Program-made: the position numbers and the translations under genes
In this document: positions 49,690 to 63,800 of the stretch, in pieces
Layout: every line of letters begins with the position of its first letter
How positions within the stretch are numbered: the stretch's first letter is position 1
Notes under the pieces: model-generated
The model's input: the letters and a program-made list of their open reading frames with translations, nothing else
Told to the model about the DNA's origin: nothing
Database searches by the model: none
Source: Hydractinia symbiolongicarpus
Lineage: Eukaryota; Cnidaria; Hydrozoa; Anthoathecata; Hydractiniidae
Assembly (NCBI RefSeq): GCF_029227915.1
Contig: NC_079881.1
Span: 3,162,001-3,226,000, forward strand
Direction: 5' to 3'
DNA length: 64,000 bases

Positions 49690-50889
49690 TGTCGCTAATA
49701 TATGTTGGTAGGAATATGTGACCAAACCGTTGTAACTCAAACGGACTGACACCGTTACAAAGTCAATGAAATGCAGTTTTTGAAGCTATCGCTATTTCAT
49801 CAGCGCGGGATAACGGCTAGGATTGGTCCCACAGTAAAAAATGACTATTAATCTAAATTTTTAAATGAAGGGCTACCACAGTGCCCAGTGTAATCGCTGA
49901 GTTTCGACAATCATGTCAAAGTAAGAAGAATACCATTTCTTGGAGTCCAATTTTCTCATTTATCAGGTCACAGTCCAAAGTTAGTTCAATTAAGTCCCAC
50001 AGTCAATCGTTTCACTTTTAAAAGCGATGCAACCTTGTAATATGAGAAAAATATCGTTAAATACATGTTGGTACGAATATGTGAAACAACCGTTGAAACT
50101 CAATCGGACTGACACCGTTAGAAAGTCAGTGAAATGTAGTATTTGAAACTTTCTCTATTTCTTCAGCGCGCACTAACGGCTAGAATTGGTCACACATTTA
50201 AAATATGACTTTTTTATATCAATTTTTAAATGAAGCGCTACCACAGCGGCCAGTGTAATCGCTGAGTTCCGGCAATCACGTCACGTTAAGAAAAATGTTA
50301 CTTCATGGAGTTCAATTGTCTCCTTTGTCACACTTATCAGGTCACAGTCCCAAGTTAGTTCAATTAAGTCCCACAGTCAATCGTTTCATTGTTAAAAGCG
50401 ATGCAACCTAGTAATATCCGAAAAACATCGCTAAATACATGTTGGTACGAATATGTGACCCAACCGTTGTAACTCAAACAGACTGACACCGTTAAAAAGT
50501 CAATGAAATGCAGTTTTTAAAACTGTCGCTATTTCATCAGCGCGCGATAACGGCTAGGATTGGTCCCACAGTAAAAAATGACTTATTAATCTAAATTTTT
50601 AAATGAAGCGCTACCACAATGCCCAGTGTAATCGCTGAGTTCCGGCAATCATGTCAAATTAAGAAGAATGTTATTTCTCTGAGTCCAATTTTCTCATTTA
50701 TGACATTTATCAGGTCACAGTCCAAAGTTAGTTCAATTAAGTCCCACAGTCAATCGTTTCACTTTTAAAAGCGATGCAACCTAGTAATATGAGAAAAATA
50801 TCGCTAAATACATGTTGCTACGAATATGTGACACAACCGTTGTAACTCAAACGGACTGACACCGTTAAAAAGTCAATGAAATGCAGTTT
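49690..50889 (+). repeat. Transition satellite
   Basis: About three monomers with many private changes and a second independent 9-bp loss in the ATTTATCA tandem (49954-49961). They still carry the left-hand subfamily words (CAAAGTTAGTTCAATTAAG) and lie just before the switch to the right-hand subfamily. Confidence 0.7.
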
Positions 50890-50919
50890 TTGAAGTTGTC
50901 TCTATTTCTGCAGCGCGCC

Positions 50920-53550
50920 CTAAAGGCTGAGATTGGTCCCTCAGTACACAATGACTTATTTATCTAAATTTTTAAATAAAGCGCTACCACAGCGCCCAGT
51001 GTAATCGCTGAGTTCCGGCAATCATATCAAAATAGAAGAATTTTATTTCCTGGAGTTCAATTGCCTCACTTATACCATTTATGAGCTCACAGTTCAAAAT
51101 CAATTCAACTAAGTCCCACAGTCAATCGTTCCACTGTTAAAAGTGATGCAACCTAGTAATATCAGAAAAATATCGCTAAATACATGTTGGTACGAATATG
51201 TGACGCAACCGTTGTAACTCAAAAGGATTGATACTGTTAGAAAGTCAACGAAATGTAGTTTTTGAAACTGTCTCTAAATCTTCAGCACGCGATAACAGCT
51301 AGGATTGGTCCCACAGTAAAAATGACGTATTTCTCTAAATTTTTAAATGAAGCGCTACCACAGCGCCCAGTGTAATCGCTGAGTTCCGGCAATCATGTCA
51401 AATTAGAAGAATGTTATTTCCTGGAGTTCAATTGCCTCAATTATACCATTTATCAGCTCACAGTCCAAAATCAATTCAACTAAGTCACACAGTCAATCGT
51501 TTCACTGTTAAAAGGGATGCAACCTAGTAATATCAGAAATTTATCGCTAAATACATGTTGGTACGAATATGTGACCCTACCGTTGTAACTCAAAGGAACT
51601 GACACCAATAGAAAGACAATAAAATGTAGTTTTTGAAAATGTCTCTATTTCTTCAGCGCGCGCTAATGGCTAGGATTGGTCCCGCAGTAAAAAGTGACTT
51701 ACTTATCTAAATTTTTAAATGAAGAGCTACCACAGCGCCCAGTGTAATCGCTGAGTTACAGCAATCATTTCAAATTAAGAAGAATGTTATTTCTTGGAGT
51801 CCTATTGGCTCACTTATCATATTAATCAGGTCACAGTCCAAAATCAATTCAACTAAGACCCACAGCCAATCGTTTCACTGTAAAAAGCGATGCAACCTAG
51901 TAATATCAGAAAAATATCGCTAAATACATGTTGGTACGAATATGTGACGCAACCGTTGTAACTCAAAAGGATTGATACTGTTAGAAAGTCAACGAAATGT
52001 AGTTTTTGAAACTGTCTCTAAATCTTCAGCACGCGATAACAGCTAGGATTGGTCCCACAGTAAAAATGACGTATTTCTCTAAATTTTTAAATGAAGCGCT
52101 ACCACAGCGCCCAGTGTAATCGCTGAGTTCCGGCAATCATGTCAAATTAGAAGAATGTTATTTCCTGGAGTTCAATTGCCTCAATTATACCATTTATCAG
52201 CTCACAGTCCAAAATCAATTCAACTAAGTCACACAGTCAATCGTTCTACTGTTAAAAGGGATGCAACCTAGTAATATCAGAAATTTATCGCTAAATACAT
52301 GTTGGTACGAATATGTGACCCTACCGTTGTAACTCAAAGGAACTGACACCAATAGAAAGACAATAAAATGTAGTTTTCGAAAATGTCTCTATTTCTTCAG
52401 CGCGCCCTAACGGCTGAGATTGGTCCCTCAGTACACAATGACTTATTTATCTAAATTTTTAAATAAAGCGCTACCACAGCGCCCAGTGTAATCGCTGAGT
52501 TACAGCAATCATTTCAAATTAAGAAGAATGTTATTTCTTGGAGTCTTATTGGCTCACTTATCATATTAATCAGGTCACAGTCCAAAATCAATTCAACTCA
52601 GACCCACAGCCAATCGTTTCACTGTAAAAAGCGATGCAACCTAGTAATATCAGAAAAATATCGCTAAATACATGTTGGTACGAATATGTGACGCAACCGT
52701 TGTAACTCAAAAGGATTGATACTGTTAGAAAGTCAACGAAATGTAGTTTTTGAAACTGTCTCTAAATCTTCAGCACGCAATAACAGCTAGGATTGGTCCC
52801 ACAGTAAAAATGACGTATTTCTCTAAATTTTTAAATGAAGCGCTACCACAGCGCCCAGTGTAATCGCTGAGTTCCGGCAATCATGTCAAATTAGAAGAAT
52901 GTTATTTCCTGGAGTTCAATTGCCTCACTTATACCATTTATCAGCTCACAGTCCAAAATCAATTCAACTAAGTCACACAGTCAATCGTTCAACTGTTAAA
53001 AGGGATGCAACCTAGTAATATCAGAAATTTATCGCTAAATACATGTTGGTACGAATATGTGACCCTGCCGTTGTAACTCAAAGGAACTGACACCAATAGA
53101 AAGACAATAAAATGTAGTTTTTGAAAATGTCTCTATTTCTTCAGCGCGTGCTAACGGCTAGGATTGGTCCCGCAGTAAAAAGTGACTTACTTATCTAAAT
53201 TTTTATATGAAGAGCTACCACAGCGCCCAGTGTAATCGCTGAGTTACAGCAATCATTTCAAATTAAGAAGAATGTTATTTCTTGGAGTCCTATTGGCTCA
53301 CTTATCATATTAATCAGGTCACAGTCCAAAATCAATTCAACTAAGACCCACAGCCAATCGTTTCACTGTAAAAAGCGATGCAACCTAGTAATATCAGAAA
53401 AATATCGCTAAATACATGTTGGTACGAATATGTGACGCAACCGTTGTAAATCGAACGAACTGACACCGCTAGAAAGTCAATGAAATGTAGTTTCTTAAAA
53501 TGTCTCTATTTCTTCAGCGCGCCCTAACGGCTGAGATTGGTCCCTCAGTA
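50920..53550 (+). repeat. Dimer higher-order repeat, three copies
   Basis: CAGCACGC(G/A)ATAACAGC recurs at 51293, 52027 and 52771, offsets 734 and 744 bp. Each is followed by a unit with ACACCAATAGAAAGACAATAAA and GAGTTACAGCAATCATTTC. This is a two-monomer repeat in three tandem copies. Confidence 0.85.
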
Positions 53551-54260
53551 CACAATGACTTATTTATCTAAATTTTTTAAAAAAGGGCTACCACAGCGCC
53601 CAGTGTAATCGCTGAGTTCCGGCAATCATGTCAAATTAGAAGAATGTTATTTCCTGGAGTTCAATTTTCCACTTATAACATTTATCAGCTCACAGTCCAA
53701 AATCAATTCAACTAAGTCCCACAATCAATTGCTCCACTGTTAAAAGCGACGCAACCTAGTAATATCAGAAAATTATCGCTAAATACATGTTGGTACGAAT
53801 ATGTGACACAACCGTTGTAACTCAAACGAACTGACACCGCCAGAAATTCAATGAAATGTAGTTTCTGAAAATGTCTATATTTCTTCAGCGCGCCCTAACG
53901 GCTGAGATTGGTCCCTCAGTACACAATGACTTATTTATCTAAATTTTTTAAAAAAGGGCAGCGCCCAGTGTAATCACTGAGTTCCGTCAATCATTTCAAA
54001 TTAAGAAGAATGCTATTTCTTGGAGTCCAATTGTCTCTCTTATCACATTTATAAGGTCACAGTCCAAAATCTGTTCAATTAAGTCCCACAGTCAATCGTT
54101 TCACTCTTAAAAGCGATGCAACCTAGTAATATCAGAAAATTATCGCTAAATACATGGTGGTACGAATATGTGACCCTACCATTGTAACTCAAACGAACTG
54201 ACACCGCTAGAAAGTCAATGAAATGTTGTTTTTCAAAATATCTCTATTTCTTCAGCGCGC
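53551..54260 (+). repeat. Divergent satellite with hairpin-loop deletion
   Basis: Two degenerate monomers. At 53956-53965 the usual GGGCTACCACAGCGCC is shortened to GGGCAGCGCC, a 6-bp loss that removes the loop region of the monomer hairpin. Confidence 0.7.
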
Positions 54261-55770
54261 GCTAACGGCTAGGATTGGTCCCGCAGTAAAAAATAACTTA
54301 CTTATCTAAATTTTTAAATGAAGAGCTACCACAGCGCCCAGTGTAATAGCTGAGTTCCGGCAATCATGTCAAATTAGAAGAATGTTATTTCCTGGCGTTC
54401 AATTTTCCACTTATAACATTTATCAGCTCACAGTCCAAAATCAATTCAACTAAGTCCCACAATCAATTGCTCCACTGTTAAAAGCGACGCAACCTAGTAA
54501 TATCAGAAAATTATCGCTAAATACATGTTGGTACGAATATGTGACCCAACCGTGGTAACTGAAACGAACTGACACTGTTAGAAAGACAATGAAATGTATT
54601 TTTTGAAATTGTGTGTATTATTTCAGCGCGCTCTAGCGGCTGAGATTGGTCCCACAGTACACAATGACTTATTTATCTAAATTTTTAAATAAAGCGCTAC
54701 CACAGCAACCAGTGTAATCGCTGAGTTCCAGCAATCATTTCAAAATAAGAAGAATGTTATTTTTTGGAGTCCAATTGGCTCACTTATCACATTAATCAGC
54801 TTACAGTCCAAAATCAATACAACTAAGACCCACAGTCAATCGTTTCACTGTTAAAAGCGATACCACCTAGTAATATCGGAGAGATATCACTAAATAAATG
54901 TTGGTACGAATATGTGACGCAACCATTGTAACTCAAACGGATTGATACTGTTAGAAAGTCAATGAAATGTAGTTTCTGAAACTGTCTCTACTTCTTCAGC
55001 GCGCGATAACGGCTAGGATTGGTCGCACGGTATAAAATGACTTATTTCTCTGAATTTTTAAATGAAGCGCTACCACAGCGCCCAGTGTAATTGCTGAGTT
55101 CCGGCAATCATATCAAGTTAGAAGAATGGTATTTTCTGGAGTTCAATTGTCTCATTTTTCACATTCATAAGGTCAAAGTCCAAAATCAGTTTAATTAAGT
55201 CCCACAGTCAATCGTTCCACTGTTAAAAGCAATGCAACCTAGTAATATCAGAAAATTATCGCTAAATACATGTTGGTACGAATATGTGACTCAACCGTGG
55301 TACTTCAAACGATCTGACACCGTTAGAAAGACAATGAAATGTATTTTTTGAAATTGTCTGTATTTTTTAAGCGCGCTCTAGCGGCTGAGATTGGTCCCAC
55401 AGTACACAATGACTTATTTATCTAAATTTTTAAATAAAGCGCTACCACAGCAACCAGTGTAATCGCTGAGTTCCAGCAATCATTTCAAAGTAAGAAAAAT
55501 GTTATTTTTTGGAGTCCAATTGGCTCACTTATCACATTAATCAGCTCACAGTCCAAAATCAATTCAACTAAGACCCACAGTCAATCGTTTCACTGTTAAA
55601 AGCGATACCACCTAGTAATATCGGAAAAATATCACTAAATACATGTTGGTACGAACATGTGACGCAACCATTGTAACTCAAACGGATTGATACTGTTAGA
55701 AAGTCAATGAAATGTAGTTTGTGAAACTGTCTCTACTTCTTCAGCGCGCGATAACGGCTAGGATTGGTCC
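54261..55770 (+). repeat. Dimer tandem copies (~745 bp)
   Basis: The unit with AGCGCGCTCTAGCGGCTGAG occurs at 54625 and 55370 and is followed in each copy by CACAGCAACCAG and GCGATACCACC. This gives two tandem dimers. Confidence 0.8.
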
Positions 55771-57339
55771 CACAGTATAAAATAACTTATTTCTCTGAAT
55801 TTTTAAATGAAGCGCTACCACAGCGCTCAGTGTAATTGCTGAGTTCCGGCAATCATATCAAGTTAGAAGAATGGTATTTCCTGGAGTTCAATTGTCTCAT
55901 TTTTCACATTCATAAGGTCAAAGTCCAAAATCAGTTCAATAAAGTCCCACAGTCAATCGTTCCACTGTTAAAAGCAATGCAACCTAGTAATATCAGAAAA
56001 TTATCGCTAAATACATGCTGGTACGAATATGTGACCCAACCGTTGTAACTCAAACCAACTGAAACCGTTAGAAAGTCAATGAAATGTAGTTTGTGAAACT
56101 GTCTCTAGTTTTTCAGCGCGCGATAACGGCTAGGATTGGTCCCACAGTATAAAATGACTTATTTCTCTGAATTTTTAAATGAAGCGCTACCACAGCGCCC
56201 AGTGTAATTGCTGAGTTCCGGCAATCATATCAAGTTAGAAGAATGGTATTTCCTGGAGTTCAATTGTCTCATTTTTCACATTCATACGGTCAAAGTCCAA
56301 AATCAGTTCAATTAAGTCCCACAGTCAATCGGTTCACTGTTAAAAGCGACACAACCTGGTAATATCGGAAAAACATCATTACGTACATTTTGGTACGAAT
56401 ATGTGACGCAACCGTTGTAGCTCAAATGGATTGATACTGTTAGAAAATCAACGAAATATAGTTTTTGAAACTGTCTCTATTTGTTCAGCGCGTGATAACG
56501 GCTAGAGTTGGTCCCACAGTAAAAAATGACTTATTTATCTAAATTTTTAAATAAAAGGCTACCACAGCGCCCAGTGTAATCACTCAGTTCCGTCAATCAT
56601 GTCAAATTAAGAAGAATGTCTCTCTTATCACATTTATAAGGTCACAGTCCAAAATCAATTCAACTAAGACCCACAGTCAATCGTTTCACTGTTAAAAGCG
56701 ATGCAACCTAGTAATATCAGAAAATTATCGCTAAAAACATGTTGGTACGAATATGTGACCCAAACGTTGTAACTCAAACCAACTGAAACCGTTAGAAAGT
56801 CAATGAAATGTAGTTTTTGAAAATGTCTCTATTTCTTCAGAGCGCCCTAACGGCTGAGATTGGTCCCACAGTACACAATGTCTTATTTATCTAAATTTTT
56901 AAACAAAGCGCTACCACAGCTACCTGTGTTGTCGCTGAGTTCCAGCAATCATTTCAAATTAAGAAGAATGTTATTTCTTTGAGTCCAATTGTCTCACTTA
57001 TAACATTAATCAGGTTACAGTCCTAAGTCAATTAAACTAACACCCACAGTCCATTGTTTCATTGTTAAAAGAGATACCACCTAGTAATATCGGAAAAATA
57101 TCACTAAATACATGTTGGTACGAATATGTGACCTAACCGTTGTAACTCAAACGAACTGACACCGGTAGAAAGACAATGAAATGTAGTTTTTGAAAATATC
57201 TGTATTTCTTCAGCGCGCTCTAGCGGCTGAGATTGGTCCCAGAGTACACAATGACTTATTTCTTTGAATTTTTAAATGAAGCGCTACCACAGCGCCTAGT
57301 GTAATTGCTGAGTTCCGGCAATCATGTCAACTTAGAAGA
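55771..57339 (+). repeat. Divergent satellite, about four monomers
   Basis: Heterogeneous units, with a roughly 21-bp deletion near 56618 (GAAGAATG joined directly to TCTCTCTTATC). A 70-codon plus-strand frame at 55836-56048 crosses one monomer and is read-through, not a gene. Confidence 0.75.
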
Positions 57340-58190
57340 ATGTTATTTCCTGGAGTTCAATTGTCTCATTTGTCACATTCATAAGGTCAAAGCCCAAAAT
57401 CAGTTCAATTAAGTCCCACAGTCAATCGGTTCACTGTTAAAAGCGATACAACCTGGTAATATCGGAAAAATATCACTATGTACATTTTGGTACGAATATG
57501 TGACGCAACCGTTGTAGCTCAAAAGGATTGATACTGTTAGAAAATCAACGAAATATAGTTTTTGAAACTGTCTCTATTTCTTCAGCGCGCCCTAACGGCT
57601 ACGATTGGTCCCACAGTACACAATGACTTAGTTATCTAAATGTTTAAATAAAGGGCTACCACAGCGCCCAGTGTAATCACTCAGTTCCGTCAATCATGTC
57701 AAATTAAGAAGAATGCTTTTTCTTGGAGGCCAATTGTCTCTTATATCACATTTATAAGGTCACAGTCCAAAATCCGTTCAATTAAGTCCCACTGTCAATC
57801 GTTCCACTGTTAAAAGCAATGCATTCTAGTAATATCAGAAAATAATGGCTCAATACATGTTGGTACGAATATGTGACCAAACCGTTGTAACTCAAACCAA
57901 CTGACATCGTTAGATAGTCAATGAAATGTAGTTTTTGAAAATGTCTCTATTTCTTCAGCGCGCCCTAACGGCTACGATTGGTCCCACAGTACACAATGAC
58001 TTATTTATCTAAATTTTTAAATAAGGCGCTACCACAGCGCCCAGTGTAATCGCTGAGTTCCAGTAATCATTTCAAAGTAGGAAGAATGTTTTTTCTTGGA
58101 GTCCAATTGGCTCACTTATCACATTAATCAGCTCACAGTCCAAAATCAATTCAACTAAGACCCACAGTCAATCGTTTCACTGTTAAAAGC
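57340..58190 (+). repeat. 7-monomer-offset copy P1
   Basis: Matches 59950-60800 at about 2611 bp. Markers are TGTACATTTTGGTACG (57479 and 60090), TCTTGGAGGCCAATTG (57721 and 60332) and GCATTCTAGTAAT (57821 and 60432). The copies part after about 58190. Confidence 0.82.
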
Positions 58191-59949
58191 GATACCACCT
58201 AGTAATATCAGAAAATTATCGCTAAATACATGTTGGTACGAGTATGTGACCCAACCGTTGTAACTCAAACCAACTGACACCGTTAGAAAGTCAATGAAAT
58301 GTAGTTTTTGAAAATGTATCTATTTCTTTAGTGCGCCCTAACGGCTGCGATTGGTCCCACAGTACACAATGACTTATTTATCTAAATTTTTAAATAAGGC
58401 GCTACTACGGCGCCCAGTGTAATCGCTGAGTTCCAGCAATCATTTCAAAGTAAGGAGAATGTTTTTTCTTGGAGTCCAATTGGCTCACTTATCACATTAA
58501 TCAGGTCACAGTCCAAAATCAATTCAACTAAGACCCACAGTCAATCGTTTCACTGTTAAAATCGATGCAACCTAGTAATATCGGAAAAATATCGCTAAGT
58601 ACATGTTGGTAGGAAATATGTGACGCAACCGTTGTAACTCAAACAGACTGATCCCATTAGAAAGTCAATGAAATGTAGCTTTTAAACCTGTCTCTACTTC
58701 TTCAGCGCGCGATAACGGCTAGGATTGGTCCAACAGTAAAAAATGACTTACTTCTCTGAATTTTTAAATGAAGCGCTACCACAGCGCCCAGTGTAATTGC
58801 TGAGTTCCGGCAATCATGTCAACTTAGAAGAATGTTATTTCCTGGAGTTCAATTGTCTCATTTGTCACATTCATAAGGTCAAAGTCCAAAATCAGTTCAA
58901 TTAAGTCCCACAGTCAATCGGTTCACTGTTAAAAGCGATGCAACCTAGTAATATCAGAAAGTTATCGCTAAATACATGTTGGTACGAATATGTGACGCAA
59001 CCGTTGTAACTCAAAACGATTGATACTGTTAGAAAGTCAACGAGATCTAGTTTTTGAAACTGTCTCTATTTGTTCAGCGCGCCCTAACTGCTACGATTGG
59101 TCCCACAGTACAAAATGACTTATTTATATAAATTTTTAAATAAACCGCGAACAAAGCGCCCAGTGTAATCGCTGAGTTCCAGCAATCATGTCAAATTAAG
59201 AAGAATGTTTTTTCTTGGAGTCCAATCGGCTCAGTTATCACATTCATCAGGTCACAGTCCAAAATCAATTCAACTAAGTCCCACAGTCAATCGTTCCACT
59301 GTTAAAAGCGATGCAACCTAGTAATTTCAGAAAATTATCGCTAAATACATGTTGGTACGAATATGTGACCCTACCGTTGTAACTCAAACGAACTGACACC
59401 GTTTGAAAGACAATTAAATGTAGTTTTTGAAATTGTCTCTATTTCTTCAGCGCGCGCTAACGGCAAGGATTGGTCTCGCAGTAAAAAATGACTTACTTAT
59501 CTAATATTTTTATATAAAGGACTACCACAGCGCCCCGCGAAATTGCTGAGTTCCAGCAATCATTTCACAGTAAGAGGAATGTTATTTCTTGGAGTCCAAT
59601 TGGCTCACTTATCACATTAATCAGGTCACAGTTCAAAATCAATTCAACTAAGACCCACAGTCAATCGTTTCACTGTTAAAATCGATGCAACCTAGTAATA
59701 TCGGAAAAATATCGCTAAGTACATGTTGGTAGGAAATATGTGACGCAACCGTTGTAACTCAAACAGACTGATCCCATTAGAAAGGTAATGAAATGTAGTT
59801 TTTGAACCTGTCTCTATTTCTTCAGAGCGCGATAACGGCTAGGATTGGTCCCACAGTAAAAAATGACTTACTTCTCTGAATTTTTAAATGAAGCGCTACC
59901 ACAGCGCCCAGTGTAATTTCTGAGCTCCGGCAATCATGTCAAATTAGAA
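58191..59949 (+). repeat. Divergent satellite between 7-mer copies
   Basis: About five monomers. The private word GGTAGGAAATATGTGACGC occurs at about 58607 and 59727 (1120 bp, three monomers) and again at about 62336. Confidence 0.75.
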
Positions 59950-60800
59950 GAATGTTATTTCCTGGAGTTCAATTGTCTCATTTGTCACATTCATAAGGTC
60001 AAAGTCCATAATCAGTTCAATTAAGTCCCACAGTCAATCGGTTCACTGTTAAAAGCGATGCAACCTGGTAATATCGGAAAAATATCACTATGTACATTTT
60101 GGTACGAATATGTGACGCAACCGTTGTAGCTCAAAAGGATTGATACTGTTAGAAAATCAACGAAATACAGTTTTTGAAACTGTCTTTATTTCTTCAGCGC
60201 GCCCTAACGGCTACGATTGGTCCCACAGTACACAATGACTTAGTTATCTACATTTTTAAATAAAGGGCTACCACAGCGCCCAGTGTAATCACTCAGTTCC
60301 GTCAATCATGTCAAATTAAGAAGAATGCTTTTTCTTGGAGGCCAATTGTCTCTTATATCACATTTAAAAGTTCACAGTCCAAAATCCGTTCAATTAAGTC
60401 CCACTGTCAATCCTTCCACTGTTAAAAGCAATGCATTCTAGTAATATTAGAAAATTATGGCTCAATACATGTTGGTACGAATATGTGACCAAACCGTTGT
60501 AACTCAAACCAACTGACATCGTTAGAAAGTCAATGAAATGTAGTTTTTGAAAATGTCTCTATTTCTTCAGCGCGCCCTAACGGCTACGATTGGTCCCACA
60601 GTACACAATGACTTATTTATCTAAATTTTTAAATAAGGCGCTACCACAGCGCCCAGTGTAATCGCTGAGTTCCAGTAATCATTTCAAAGTAGGAAGAATG
60701 TTTTTTCTTGCAGTCCAATTGGCTCACTTATCACATTAATCAGCTCACAGTCCAAAATCAATTCCACTAAGACCCACAGTCAATCGTTTCACTGTTAAAA
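59950..60800 (+). repeat. 7-monomer-offset copy P2
   Basis: Counterpart of 57340-58190 with a handful of single-base changes. The region to its right follows a different order of units. Confidence 0.82.
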
Positions 60801-63800
60801 GCGATACCACCTAGCAATATCGGAAAAATATCACTAAATACATGTTGGTACGAATATGTGACGCAACCATTGTAACTCAAACGGATTGATACTGTTAGAA
60901 AGTCAATGAAATGTAGTTTGTGAAACTGTCTTTACCTCTTCAGCGCGCGATAACGGCTAGGATTGGTCCCACAGTATAAAATGACTTATTTCTCTGAATT
61001 TTTAAATGAAGCGCTACCACAGCGCCCAGTGTAATTGCTGAGTTCCGGCAATCATGTCAAGTAAGAATAATGGTATTTCTTGGAGTTCAATTGTCTCATT
61101 TTGCACATTCATATGGTCAAAGTCCAAAATCAGTTCAATTAAGTCCCACAGTCAATCGTTCCACTGTTAAGAGCAATGCAACCTAGTAATATCAGAAAAT
61201 TATCGCTAAATACATGTTGGTACAAATATGTGACCCAACCATTGTAACTCAAACCAACTGACACTGTTAGAAAGTCAATGAAATGTAGTTTTTGAAAATG
61301 TCTCTATTTCTTTAGTGCGCCCTAACGGCTACGATTGGTTCCACAGTGCACAATGACTTGTTTATCTAAATTTTTAAATAAGGCGCTAACACAGCGCCCA
61401 GTGTAATCGCTGAGTTCCAGCAAAAATTTCAAAGTAAGGAGAATGTTATTTCTTGGAGTCCAATTGGCTCACTTATCACATTAATCAGGTCACAGTCCAA
61501 AATCAATTCAACTAAGACCCACAATCAATCGGTTCACTGTTAAAAGCGATACAACCTGGTAATATCGGAAAAATATCACTATGTACATTTTGGTACGAAT
61601 ATGTGACGCAACCGTTGTAGCTCAAATGGATTGATACTGTTAGAAAGTCAATGAAATGTAGTTCGTGAAACTGTCTCTACCTCTTCAGCGCGCGATAACG
61701 GCTAGGATTGGTCCCACAGTATAAAATGACTTATTTCTCTGAATTTTTAAATGAAGCGCTACCACAGCGCCCAGTGTAATTGCTGAGTTCCGGCAATCAT
61801 ATCAAGTTAGAATAATGGTATTTCTTGGAGTTCAATTGTCTCATTTTGCACATTCATAAGGTCAAAGTCCAAAATCAGTTCAATTAATTCCCATAGTCAA
61901 TCGTTCCACTGTTAAAAGCAATGTAACGTAGTAATATCAGAAAATTATCGCTATATACATGTTGGGGCGAATATGTGACCCAACCATTGTAACTCAAACC
62001 AACTGACACCGTTAGAAAGTCAATGAAATGTAGTTTTTGAAAATGTCTCTATTTCTTTAGTGCGCCCTAACGGCTACGATTGGTCCCACAGTAAAGAATG
62101 ACTTATTTATCTAAATTTTTAAATAAAGTGCTACCACAGCGCCCAGTGTAATCACTCAGTTCCGTCAATCATGTCAAATTAAGAAGAATGCTATTTCTTG
62201 GAGGCCAATTGTCTCTTTTATCACATTTATAAGGACACAGTCAAAAATCCGTTCAATTAAGTGCCATAGTCAATCGTTTCACTGTTAAGAGCGATGCAAC
62301 CTAGTAATATCGGAAAATTATCGCTAAGTACATGTTGGTAGGAAATATGTGACGCAACCGTTGTAACTCAAACAGACTGATCCCATTAGAAAGGTAATGA
62401 AATGTAGTTTTTGAACCTGTCTCTATTTCTTCAGAGCGCGATAACGGCTAGGATTGGTCCCACAGTAAAAAATGACTTACTTCTCTGAATTTTTAAATGA
62501 AGCGCTACCACAGCGCCCAGTGTAATTTCTGAGTTCTGGCAATCATGTCAAATTAGAAGAATGTTATTTCCTGGAGTTCAATTGTCTCATTTGTCACATT
62601 CATAAGGTCAAAGTCAAAAATCAGTTCATTTAAGTCCCACAGTCAATCGTTTCACTGTTAAAAGCGATGCAACCTAGTAATATCGGAAAAATATCGCTAA
62701 ATACATGTTGGTACGAATATGTGACGGAACCGTTGTAACTCAAAAGGATTGATACTGTTAGAAAGTCAACCAGATGTAGTTTTTGAAACTGTCTCTATTT
62801 GTTTAGCGCGCCCTAACGGCTACGATTGGTCCCACAGTACAAAATGACTTATTTATATAAATTTTTAAATAAACCGCTAACACAGCGCCCAGTGTAATCG
62901 CTGAGTTCCAGCAATCATGTCAAATTAAGAAGAATGTTTTTTCTTGGAGTCCAATCGGCTCACTTATCACATTCATCAGGTCACAGTCCAAAATCAATTC
63001 AACTAAGTCCCACAGTCAATCGTTCCACTGTTAAAAGCGATGCAACCTAGTAATTTCAGAAAATTATCGCTAAATACATGTTGGTACGAATATGTGGCGC
63101 TACCGTTGTAACTCACACGAACTGACACCGTTAGACAGACAATGAAAAGTAGTTTTTGAAATTGCCTCTATTTCTTCAGCGCGTGATAACGGCTAGGGTT
63201 GGTCCCACAGTAAAAAATGACTTATTTATCTAAATTTTTAAATAAAGGGCTACCACTGCGCCTCGCATAATCGCTGAGTTCCAGCAATCATGTCAAATTA
63301 AGAAGAATGTTTTTTCTTGGAGTCCAATCGGCTCACTTATCACATTTATCAGGGTACTGTCCAAAATCAATTCAAGTAAGTCCCACAGTCAATCGTTCCA
63401 CTGTTAAAAGCAATGCATTCTAGTAATATCAGAAAATTTTCGCTAAATACATGTTGGTACGAATATGTGACCCAACCGTTGTAACTCAAACCAACTGACA
63501 CCGTTAGAAAGTCAATGAAATGTAGTTTTTGAAAATGTCTCTATTTCTTCAGTGAGCCCTAACGGCTACGTTTGGTCCCACAGTACACAATGACTTATTT
63601 ATCTAAATTTTTAAATAAGGCGCTACCACCGCGCCCAGTGTAATCGCTGAGTTCCAGCAATTATTTCAAAGTAAGAGGAATGTTATTTCTTGGAGTCCAA
63701 TTGGCTCACTTATCACATTAATCAGGTCACAGTCCAAAATCAATTCAACTAACACCCACAGTCAATCGTTTCACTGTTAAAAGCGATGCAACCTAGTAAT

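Noticed and set aside
55836-56048. 70-codon plus-strand open frame
   Set aside because: It lies wholly within one divergent monomer and is not open in neighbouring units. No coding signal was seen.
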